From positions 1 to 5,159 of the forward strand of contig VBCL01000347.1 in NCBI GenBank assembly GCA_005888865.1: DNA of 5,159 nt. The letters run 5' to 3'. The translations under genes and the position numbers were made by a program. This document shows, piece after piece, positions 1-5,159 of this stretch. This DNA is from Betaproteobacteria bacterium (GTDB lineage Bacteria > Pseudomonadota > Gammaproteobacteria > Burkholderiales > Casimicrobiaceae). Numbering within the stretch: position 1 is the first letter of the stretch; the number at the start of each line of letters is the position of its first letter. The notes under the pieces were generated by a model, which made no database searches, was not told the DNA's origin, and was given only the letters and a program-made list of their open reading frames with translations.

Positions 1-1985
1 GTTCGGGCAAGACCACGCAGATCCCGAAAATCTGTCTCGAGCAGGGGCGCGGCGTGCGTGGCCTCATCGGCCACACCCAGCCGCGGCGCATCGCCGCACG
101 GAGTGTGGCCACGCGAATCGCCCAGGAGCTCGCGACACCGCTCGGCGCTGCGGTCGGGTTCAAGGTCCGCTTTACCGATCGCACCGGGCCCGATGCGTAC
201 ATCAAGCTGATGACCGACGGCATCCTGCTTGCTGAGACGCAACGCGACCGGCTGCTCGCCGCCTACGACACGATCATCGTCGACGAAGCGCACGAGCGGA
301 GCCTCAACATCGACTTTCTGCTCGGCTACCTCAAGGAGCTGCTGCCGCGCCGTCCGGACCTGAAGGTGATCGTCACCTCGGCCACACTCGACGCGGAGCG
401 CTTCGCGCGCCACTTCGGCGATGGAGACCGGTCGGCGCCGGTGATCGAAGTGTCCGGACGCGCGTACCCGGTCGAGATCCGCCACCGCCCGCCGGCCGCC
501 GACGAGGACGACGACGAGGACCCGCTGGAGCAGGCCGTCGTCGCCGCGGCGGAGGACCTCTGGCGCGAAGGTCCGGGCGATATCCTCGTCTTCCTCCCCG
601 GCGAGCGCGAGATCCGGGAGACCGCCGATCTGGCGCGCGCGAGCTTCGCGCGCCGTCCATACGCGTCGCTGGTCGAGATTCTGCCTCTGTACGCGCGGCT
701 CTCGGTCAACGAGCAGCAGCGTGTGTTCGCCCCGAGTCAGGGCCGGCGCATGGTGCTCGCGACCAACGTTGCCGAGACCTCGCTTACCGTGCCCGGCATC
801 CGCTACGTGGTCGATTCGGGGTTGGCGCGCGTGCGCCGCTACTCCCTGCGCAACAAGGTCACGCTGCTGCAGATCGAGAAGATCGCCCAGTCCGCGGCAG
901 CGCAGCGCGCCGGCCGCTGCGGCCGGGTCGCGGCGGGCATCTGCGTGCGGCTCTATTCCGAGGACGATTTCGCGGCGCGGCCGCGCTTTGGCGATCCCGA
1001 GATTCTGCGTTCCTCGCTGGCGGCGGTAATCCTGCGCATGGCGGCGCTCGACCTGCCCGAGGTCGCCGCGTTTCCCTTTCTCGATCCGCCCGGCACGCGC
1101 GCGATCGCCGATGGCTACCAGTTGCTGGAGGAGCTCTCCGCGGTCGACGCGGGGCGAAGGCTCACATCGCTTGGCCGGGAGCTCGCGCAACTTCCTGTCG
1201 ACCCGCGGATCGGCCGGATCATCGTCGCCGGCCGCGAACTCGGTTGCCTCGCGGAGATCCTGGTGATCGCGGCCGCGCTGGCGGTGCCCGATCCGCGCGA
1301 GCGGCCGCTCGAAAAGCAGCAGGCGGCGGACCAGGCACACTTGCGCTTTCGCGACGAGCGATCCGATTTCCTGAGCCTGGTTGCGCTCTGGCAGTTCTTC
1401 GCCGATGCGCTCTCCGAGGGGCTGTCGCATCGCCGCCTGGTCGAGCGCTGCCGGGCGCACTTCGTGTCGTATCTGCGACTCGTCGAGTGGCGCGATCTCC
1501 ATCACCAGCTCTCCGAGCAGGTGCGCGAGCTCGGCTGGCGCTGGCCGGAGGCGTTGCCTGACAAGATCGACGAAGCCCGTTACGCGCTGATTCATCGAGC
1601 GCTGCTTGCCGGGTTGCTGTCGAACATCGGCAACGCGTCCGATCCCGAGGAGCACTACCTCGGCGCGCGCGCGATCCGATTCTTCGTCCACCCGGGCTCG
1701 GGGCTGGCCAGAAAAAGGCCGAAATGGGTGCTCGCCGCCGAGCTGACCGAGACCACGCGTCTCTACGCGCGGTGCGCGGCGAAGATCGAGCCGGAGTGGG
1801 TCGAGGCGGCAGCCGGTGGGCTTGTCGACAAAACGTACTTCGATCCGCACTGGGACCGCGAGCGCGGAGAAGTCGTCGCGAGCGAGCGCGTCAGTCTGTT
1901 CGGTCTGACGCTGGTGCCGCGCCGGCGCGTTTCGTATGGCTCGCTCGCTCCGGCGATCGCGCGCGAAATGTTGTCCTCGGAATAG
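1..1985 (+). CDS. hrpA: ATP-dependent RNA helicase HrpA, DEAH-box helicase half (5' partial; ends at premature in-frame TAG)
   Basis: DEAH-box (SF2) RNA helicase. In E. coli HrpA is a cytoplasmic RNA helicase linked to mRNA processing and rescue of stalled ribosomes. The window opens inside Walker A: the first complete codons, from base 3, read SGKTTQIPK, so roughly 95 N-terminal residues lie upstream. Numbering from that Ser, I see motif Ia TQPRR (25-29), DEAH (94-97, bases 282-293), SAT (126-128), PGDILVFLPGEREI, motif V TNVAETS (254-260), motif VI QRAGRCGR (301-308, bases 903-926), a helicase-associated region from about residue 370, and an OB-fold-like region at about 526-605. All catalytic motifs in view look intact. 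The frame stops at TAG 1983-1985 after 660 visible residues, where HrpA homologues continue into DUF3418. The last codons, after REM (1962-1970), come from an inverted repeat copy and not from native hrpA sequence. The following ORF is in the same frame, so this is half of a broken or split gene. Family assignment is very secure. Whether the stop is real is uncertain. Confidence 0.93.
   Translation, partial: SGKTTQIPKICLEQGRGVRGLIGHTQPRRIAARSVATRIAQELATPLGAAVGFKVRFTDRTGPDAYIKLMTDGILLAETQRDRLLAAYDTIIVDEAHERSLNIDFLLGYLKELLPRRPDLKVIVTSATLDAERFARHFGDGDRSAPVIEVSGRAYPVEIRHRPPAADEDDDEDPLEQAVVAAAEDLWREGPGDILVFLPGEREIRETADLARASFARRPYASLVEILPLYARLSVNEQQRVFAPSQGRRMVLATNVAETSLTVPGIRYVVDSGLARVRRYSLRNKVTLLQIEKIAQSAAAQRAGRCGRVAAGICVRLYSEDDFAARPRFGDPEILRSSLAAVILRMAALDLPEVAAFPFLDPPGTRAIADGYQLLEELSAVDAGRRLTSLGRELAQLPVDPRIGRIIVAGRELGCLAEILVIAAALAVPDPRERPLEKQQAADQAHLRFRDERSDFLSLVALWQFFADALSEGLSHRRLVERCRAHFVSYLRLVEWRDLHHQLSEQVRELGWRWPEALPDKIDEARYALIHRALLAGLLSNIGNASDPEEHYLGARAIRFFVHPGSGLARKRPKWVLAAELTETTRLYARCAAKIEPEWVEAAAGGLVDKTYFDPHWDRERGEVVASERVSLFGLTLVPRRRVSYGSLAPAIAREMLSSE
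923..965 (+). repeat. Left arm of a perfect 43-bp inverted repeat (probable source copy, inside hrpA motif VI region)
   Basis: These bases encode the last residues of helicase motif VI and the conserved stretch GRVAAGICVRLYSED after it. Here the sequence is in its proper protein context, so this is the original copy. Its reverse complement recurs without a mismatch at 1973-2015. Matching stops at base 922 (G against C) and at base 966. An extra 8-base match (ATTTCGCG, 967-974) continues two bases out of register. Confidence 0.95.
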
Positions 1986-2015
1986 AGCCGCACGCAGATG
2001 CCCGCCGCGACCCGG
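1973..2015 (-). repeat. Right arm of the 43-bp inverted repeat (derived copy at the hrpA break)
   Basis: This is the exact reverse complement of 923-965, about 1.0 kb away. Read on the + strand it encodes no recognisable HrpA sequence. It supplies the TAG at 1983-1985 and the ATG at 1998-2000. On the minus strand it reads RVAAGICVRLYSED, the helicase sequence itself. It sits between native REM (1962-1970) and native TR-APFF (2010-2027), where the E. coli protein as I recall it has about 12 residues (FIRHALVEGDWQ). The replacement is 13 codons, stop included, so the downstream frame is kept. Confidence 0.95.
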
Positions 2016-3629
2016 GCGCCGTTCTTCGCGCACAATCACGCGCTGCGCGTCGAAGTCGCCGAGCTCGAGCACAAGGCGCGCCGCCAGGATGTGCTGGTCG
2101 ACGATGAGGCGATCTATGCGTTCTACGCGGAGCGCATTCCAGAGGGGATCTGCACGACGGTCGCATTCGACCGCTGGAGGCGCGCCGCGGAGGCCGAAGA
2201 GCCGAAGCGCCTGTTCATGACCCGCGAGGCGCTGATGCGTCACGCCGCGCAGGGCGTCACCGAGGAGCAGTACCCCGAAGCCCTCGACATGGCCGGCGCG
2301 CGGCTGCCGCTCAAGTACCGCTTCGCGCCCGGGCACGCTCTGGACGGGCTGACCTTGACCGTTCCGCTTGCGCTCCTCAATCAGCTCGATGCGGCGCGCC
2401 TCTCCTGGCTCGTGCCAGGCATGGTGCGTGAGAAGGTCGGGTGGTATCTGAAGGCGCTGCCGAAGGCCTGGCGTAACCGCTTGACCCCACTTCCGGAGGT
2501 CGTGACCGCGTTCCTCGAGGACGAACCGCCCGCCGGCGAGTCTCTCCCGGACGCGCTGCGCAGGTTCGCCTCGACCCGTCTCGGTGCCCCGCTTCCGCCC
2601 GACGTCTGGGACGCGCAGTCGCTGCCGCCGCATCTTTGCGTCAACGTGACCGTGGTCGACGCATCAGATCGCGAGCTCGCGTCCGACCGCGACCTCGCAG
2701 CGCTCCGCGGCAAGCTCGGCGAGGCGGCGCAACTTACCTTCGCCGCGGCGGAGCCGGCATTCGAGCGCAAGGGCATCCGAACCTGGGATTTCGGTGAGCT
2801 GCCCGAGACGCTTTCGGTGGTTCGCGATGGCCGCAAGCTGACGGGCTACCCGGCGTTGGTCGACGAGCCCGATGGCGTGTCGCTCAGGCTTCTCGATACG
2901 CGAGCGGCTGCCGACGCCGCGACCCGGGCCGCGACCCTAACGCTCATGCGAGCGGAGCTGAAGGACGCGCTGCGGCGCTGGGAAAAAGGAGAGCCGGGCT
3001 TCCTCCAGGCCGCGCTCGCGCTCAAGTCGGCGGTCGCCACCGACGTGCTGCTCGCCGACGTGCTCGCCGCGGTGCGCGACCGCGCGTTCATCGGCGAGGA
3101 TCCTCTGCCACGGACGGCACGGGCCTATGCCGACCAGGTCAAGCGTGCCCGGACGCGCCTGCCGGCGGTCGCGGAGTCGGCCTTTCGTCTCCTGTCCGAG
3201 ATTGCCGTCGAATATCATGCGGTCTCACGACGCATCGCGGCGCTACCGAAGCCTCTGGCCCGGCTGGCGGCCGAGGCAGCTTCGCAGCGCGCCCGCCTGG
3301 TGTTCCCCGGCTTTTTCTCGGCGACGCCGTGGCGATCCCTGGTCCATCTGCCGCGTTACCTCAAGGCCCTCGATCGGCGGCTCGCCAAGTACCCGGAAAA
3401 CGCCCAGCGTGACGCGAAACACGCCGAGGCGGTTGCCGCGCTCTGGCAGCGCTATTGGCAACGCGAGGAGGCCAATCGGGCGGCCGGCCGGCGCGAGCCC
3501 GCGCTTGATGCCTTTCGGTGGCTGATCGAGGAGCTTCGGGTCTCGCTCTTTGCCCAGGAGCTGCGCACGCCTTTCCCGGTGTCATACAAACGTCTCGAAA
3601 AAGCGTGGAAGGAGATTTCAGCCGGTTAG
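1998..3629 (+). CDS. hrpA: HrpA C-terminal region (DUF3418), separated from the helicase half by an in-frame stop
   Basis: This 543-residue ORF matches the C-terminal half of proteobacterial HrpA (DUF3418). Recognisable blocks are AELEHKARRQDVLVDDE (residues 21-37), PALVDEPDGVSLRL in the middle, and a terminal block with RWLIEELRVSLFAQEL (507-522) followed by TPFPVSYKR. It contains no helicase motifs and would not be expected to bind or hydrolyse ATP. It is in the same frame as the helicase ORF. From about residue 5 (TRAPFFAHN) it continues native HrpA sequence. The start at 1998 is the first ATG after the upstream TAG, 12 nt beyond it, and lies inside the 43-bp inverted copy, so its first six codons fall in that copy. 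The only Shine-Dalgarno-like sequence is a weak AGAG about 10 nt upstream. Expression would therefore depend on re-initiation or readthrough. Helicase part, this part and the missing N-terminus add up to about 1300 residues, the usual HrpA length. It could be a real stand-alone fragment, half of a fresh pseudogene, or half of an intact gene broken by an assembly error. Confidence 0.88.
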   Translation: MPAATRAPFFAHNHALRVEVAELEHKARRQDVLVDDEAIYAFYAERIPEGICTTVAFDRWRRAAEAEEPKRLFMTREALMRHAAQGVTEEQYPEALDMAGARLPLKYRFAPGHALDGLTLTVPLALLNQLDAARLSWLVPGMVREKVGWYLKALPKAWRNRLTPLPEVVTAFLEDEPPAGESLPDALRRFASTRLGAPLPPDVWDAQSLPPHLCVNVTVVDASDRELASDRDLAALRGKLGEAAQLTFAAAEPAFERKGIRTWDFGELPETLSVVRDGRKLTGYPALVDEPDGVSLRLLDTRAAADAATRAATLTLMRAELKDALRRWEKGEPGFLQAALALKSAVATDVLLADVLAAVRDRAFIGEDPLPRTARAYADQVKRARTRLPAVAESAFRLLSEIAVEYHAVSRRIAALPKPLARLAAEAASQRARLVFPGFFSATPWRSLVHLPRYLKALDRRLAKYPENAQRDAKHAEAVAALWQRYWQREEANRAAGRREPALDAFRWLIEELRVSLFAQELRTPFPVSYKRLEKAWKEISAG

Positions 3630-3642
3630 GCGGGCTTTTTTT
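3620..3642 (+). terminator. Probable Rho-independent terminator overlapping the hrpA stop codon
   Basis: AGCCG (3620-3624) can pair with CGGGCT (3631-3636) with one bulged G, closing a six-base loop. A run of seven T (3636-3642) follows. The stem is short, but its position exactly at the gene end and the T-run support termination. The hrpA stop TAG (3627-3629) lies in the loop, so translating ribosomes would overlap the hairpin. Termination here would separate hrpA from the DUF1631 gene. Confidence 0.5.
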
Positions 3643-3645
3643 GCA

Positions 3646-3675
3646 TTGGCACCCCGAAAGCGCGCGTGATACAGT
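3646..3675 (+). promoter_or_regulatory. Candidate promoter for the DUF1631 gene (sigma70-like; sigma54-like alternative)
   Basis: TTGGCA (3646-3651) and TACAGT (3670-3675) are separated by 18 bases, and the -10 is preceded by TGA (3667-3669), an extended -10 pattern. The -10 matches TATAAT at four of six positions. The same TTGGCAC block also fits the -24 element of a sigma54 promoter, with GC correctly placed at 3662-3663 side by side with a poor TT-to-AA match before it (AAGC instead of TTGC). I favour sigma70. The transcript would have a leader of about 165 nt. The site follows directly after the hrpA terminator, as expected for a new transcription unit. Confidence 0.35.
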
Positions 3676-3722
3676 AACTTGGCGGCAGGAATTGAGAACT
3701 GAGGTTCAGGGCCAAAGGCGCC

Positions 3723-3735
3723 GGCTCCTGGAGCC
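3723..3735. repeat. Small palindrome in the intergenic leader
   Basis: GGCTCC-T-GGAGCC is a perfect six-base inverted repeat around one central base. The spacer is too small for a stable hairpin, so if functional it is more likely a protein-binding site. In GC-rich DNA it could be chance. Confidence 0.25.
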
Positions 3736-3748
3736 CCGAGAGAGGTTG

Positions 3749-3780
3749 ACTTGAGTCGCGGGGACCCATGTCGCTCAAGT
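3749..3780 (+). repeat. Inverted repeat ACTTGAG / CTCAAGT in the leader
   Basis: ACTTGAG (3749-3755) and CTCAAGT (3774-3780) are perfect 7-base inverted repeats 18 bases apart. The arms could form an RNA stem whose loop holds the ATG of the small leader ORF (3768). A related palindrome, ACTTAAGT (3843-3850), overlaps the GTG start of the DUF1631 gene. Role unknown. Confidence 0.3.
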
Positions 3781-3848
3781 TCCGTCGAGCGATCCGCGAT
3801 GTCGTTCGCGGACGGCAGCCACGGGGACATTCGGGGATCCTGACTTAA
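3768..3848 (+). CDS. Possible 26-residue leader ORF, in frame with and abutting the DUF1631 gene
   Basis: An ATG at 3768 opens 26 codons (beginning MSLKFRRAIRDVV, a basic peptide) and ends at TAA 3846-3848, immediately followed by the GTG start of the DUF1631 gene in the same frame. A GGGGA lies only three bases before the ATG, too close for a good ribosome binding site. A GAGAGG further up is too far. It may be a leader peptide, the former N-terminus of the DUF1631 protein cut off by a stop, or chance. I cannot tell these apart and rate it low. Confidence 0.2.
   Translation: MSLKFRRAIRDVVRGRQPRGHSGILT
3793..3812 (+). repeat. Hairpin in the DUF1631 leader
   Basis: TCCGCGA (3793-3799) and TCGCGGA (3806-3812) form a perfect 7-bp stem with a six-base loop. 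No T-run follows, so it is not an intrinsic terminator. It ends about 20 nt before the presumed ribosome binding site of the DUF1631 gene and lies within the small leader ORF. It could affect mRNA stability or translation. Unproven. Confidence 0.35.
3833..3838 (+). promoter_or_regulatory. Putative ribosome binding site for GTG 3849
   Basis: GGGGAT ends ten bases before the GTG at 3849. It is the only purine-rich, Shine-Dalgarno-like stretch at a usable distance. Later in-frame ATGs at 3891 and 3903 lack a better-placed site: the GGGAG at 3897-3901 nearly touches the ATG at 3903. This supports the GTG start moderately. Confidence 0.35.
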
Positions 3849-5159
3849 GTGAACGCGATCACCACCGGCGAAGCGACAACCCGTCGCGCGATGCCACGGG
3901 AGATGGCGAAGATCCTGGATGACTGCCGGGATCTCGCGATCCACCGTTTGCTGCTCTCGTTCGCATCGATGCTCGATCACGTCAGCGACCACCTGATGGC
4001 GCGGGCGGGCAACTCCGACATTCGCGACGAGCAATTACTCTACCTCGACTCGCGCGAGGTGCTCAGGACCGAACGTCCGAGCCTGATGGCTGAATTCGAA
4101 AAGCAGCTGCGCCTGCAGGTCGACGCGGGCGTCAAGGGCGATCCGATCAAGAAAGCCGACTTCTCCTCCCTCGACGCACGCAAGCTCACGCTGGTCGACA
4201 CCATCGCGATGGACGAGTCGATCGTCTCGGGAAACATCATCCGTGTGGTCGAGAACCTGTGCCACGACGAGCTCCTCGAGTTCAACCGCGCGGTTGGCTA
4301 TCTGCTCGGGCGTCCGGAGATGGAGACCACGACCAATCCGCTCGCGCCCTCGGCGATCGTGCACGCCTTCACCGAGGCGCTGCGCTCGATCAAGGGCGAC
4401 CAGCGGATCAAGTACACGATCCTGAAGGAGCTCAATCAGAGCTCGCTCGGGGACATCAATGCCATCTACGCGGATCTGAACCGGCATCTCGAAAGCCTGC
4501 ACGTGGTGCCGCGGACGCACGCCAGTGTCCCGCACCGTGCCGCCGGCCGTCCGGGTGAGCGCAGGCCTGGAGCGGACGGGCAACCCGCCGCGCCGCAACC
4601 GCCGGACGCGGCCGCGGGCCCCGGTGGCGAGATCGACATGATGGCCGTGCTCCAGAGGCTGGCGAGCCGGGGGTTTGGGCTCACCCGACTCCGTCAGCCC
4701 GGAACCCCGCAGGGTATGCCCCCCGGCGGAATCCAAGTACCTTCGGCTGGGGCCGGAATGCTCGGCGGATTCCAGATGCCCGCGGGCGTTGACGGCGGCG
4801 CGCTGTCGGTCGGGCAGTTCGGTGGCCCGCGCATTCTGGTGACCCAGGAGCTCGGCGACGCTCTGTCGCGGCTGCAGCAAGGTGAAAGCGGGTTCGACGT
4901 CGGCGGGGTTCCGGTGCAGTTCGCCGGCGTGCCCGAAGGCATGCACAACGTTCTGCGCGACCTGCAGGAGTCGCCGCTCGGGGCCAAGGCCAATCAGCTC
5001 GAATCGATGACCATCGAGCTGGTGGCGATGCTGTTCGACTTCATCTTCGAAACCAAGGATCTGCCCGACAGCATGAAGGTGCTGATCGGTCGCCTGCAGA
5101 TCCCGGTGCTGAAGGCGGCGATGCTCGACGGCGCGTTCTTCTCGAAGAAGTCGCATCCT
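3849..5159 (+). CDS. DUF1631 family protein (3' partial)
   Basis: This + strand frame is open from GTG 3849 to the window edge (437 codons). Its sequence matches the DUF1631 family of proteobacteria, whose molecular function I know of no evidence for; some database entries call it thymidine phosphorylase, which nothing here supports. The N-terminal part (about residues 15-220) is predicted largely helical and charged, including ILDDCRDLAIHRLL, LLYLDSREVLR and DQRIKYTILKELNQSSLGDI. Residues about 222-330 are a linker rich in Pro, Gly and Ala, with a short helix at about 262-275. The frame then returns to a conserved helical block ending LPDSMKVLIGRLQIPVLKAAMLD and FFSKKSHP, typical of the family core. 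Family members are usually 700 residues or more, so a large part lies beyond the window. No signal peptide or transmembrane segment is visible, suggesting a cytoplasmic protein. TAA 3846-3848 sets the upstream limit of the frame. GTG 3849 is chosen for the GGGGAT upstream; ATG 3891 or 3903 would shorten the protein by 14 or 18 residues. Confidence 0.85.
   Translation, partial: MNAITTGEATTRRAMPREMAKILDDCRDLAIHRLLLSFASMLDHVSDHLMARAGNSDIRDEQLLYLDSREVLRTERPSLMAEFEKQLRLQVDAGVKGDPIKKADFSSLDARKLTLVDTIAMDESIVSGNIIRVVENLCHDELLEFNRAVGYLLGRPEMETTTNPLAPSAIVHAFTEALRSIKGDQRIKYTILKELNQSSLGDINAIYADLNRHLESLHVVPRTHASVPHRAAGRPGERRPGADGQPAAPQPPDAAAGPGGEIDMMAVLQRLASRGFGLTRLRQPGTPQGMPPGGIQVPSAGAGMLGGFQMPAGVDGGALSVGQFGGPRILVTQELGDALSRLQQGESGFDVGGVPVQFAGVPEGMHNVLRDLQESPLGAKANQLESMTIELVAMLFDFIFETKDLPDSMKVLIGRLQIPVLKAAMLDGAFFSKKSHP

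Noticed and set aside
492..533. Acidic run in the helicase (ADEDDDEDPLEQ) as an unusual insertion
   Set aside because: As I recall, E. coli HrpA has a similar acidic stretch (VEEADDTERDQ) at the same place, so this looks like normal family variation.
326..709. Minus-strand frames of 95-127 codons opposite the helicase domain
   Set aside because: Ser/Arg/Pro-rich shadows of the strongly conserved helicase frame.
1983..1985. TAG as a programmed readthrough or recoded (selenocysteine or pyrrolysine type) codon
   Set aside because: The bases around the TAG are an inverted helicase copy with no HrpA-like residues on either side, so readthrough would not restore the family sequence. No specific recoding signal is recognisable.
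1971..2015. IS or transposon scar at the hrpA break
   Set aside because: The foreign-looking bases are fully explained as the reverse complement of 923-965. There is no target-site duplication, terminal inverted repeat or transposase remnant.
1763..2166. Minus-strand frames that appear to contain helicase sequence (RVAAGICVRLYSED)
   Set aside because: The resemblance comes wholly from the 43-bp inverted copy at 1973-2015. The surrounding residues are antisense of hrpA, so there is no second helicase gene.
3618..4034. Minus-strand open frame of 138 codons across the leader
   Set aside because: It overlaps the terminator, the leader and the N-terminus of the DUF1631 gene, has Arg-rich shadow composition, and shows no ribosome binding site or recognisable domain.
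4035..5156. Long open frame (373 codons) on the minus strand, opposite the DUF1631 region
   Set aside because: The + strand frame here matches DUF1631 conserved blocks. The minus frame is rich in His, Arg and Gln, typical of the antisense of GC-rich coding DNA, and resembles no family I recognise.

Overview
The window looks like chromosomal housekeeping DNA from a high-GC proteobacterium, most likely beta or gamma. It carries a long-form HrpA helicase, whose layout and motifs match the roughly 1300-residue proteobacterial HrpA, followed by a DUF1631 protein, a family I know mainly from beta- and gammaproteobacteria. Codons end strongly in G/C throughout. I see no IS element, tRNA, rRNA or CRISPR.

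Layout. Bases 1-1985 encode the DEAH helicase half of HrpA, with the 5' end outside the window. Bases 1998-3629 encode the HrpA C-terminal region (DUF3418). The two ORFs share one frame and together have about the length of a single intact hrpA, but an in-frame TAG at 1983-1985 separates them. Bases 3620-3642 are a likely terminator that contains the hrpA stop codon. Bases 3643-3848 are an intergenic leader with a candidate promoter, small inverted repeats and a possible 26-codon ORF. Bases 3849-5159 are the 5' part of a DUF1631 gene on the + strand, open to the window edge.

The main finding is why hrpA is split. Bases 1973-2015 are a perfect 43-bp inverted copy of 923-965, the part of the same gene that encodes the end of helicase motif VI and the residues after it. 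This copy stands where HrpA proteins normally carry about 12 residues linking the OB-fold region to DUF3418. It replaces them with a segment of nearly equal length, keeps the downstream frame, and brings in both the TAG and the ATG of the downstream ORF. Short matches to the native flanks sit at both junctions. This fits a recent double template switch, but also a local assembly or gap-filling error. The flanking coding sequence is otherwise undamaged, so the event is recent or artificial.

No new multi-gene system is visible. The genes are a probable RNA helicase (HrpA acts on mRNA and ribosomes in E. coli) and a separately promoted, uncharacterised DUF1631 protein. Nothing in the sequence links them functionally.
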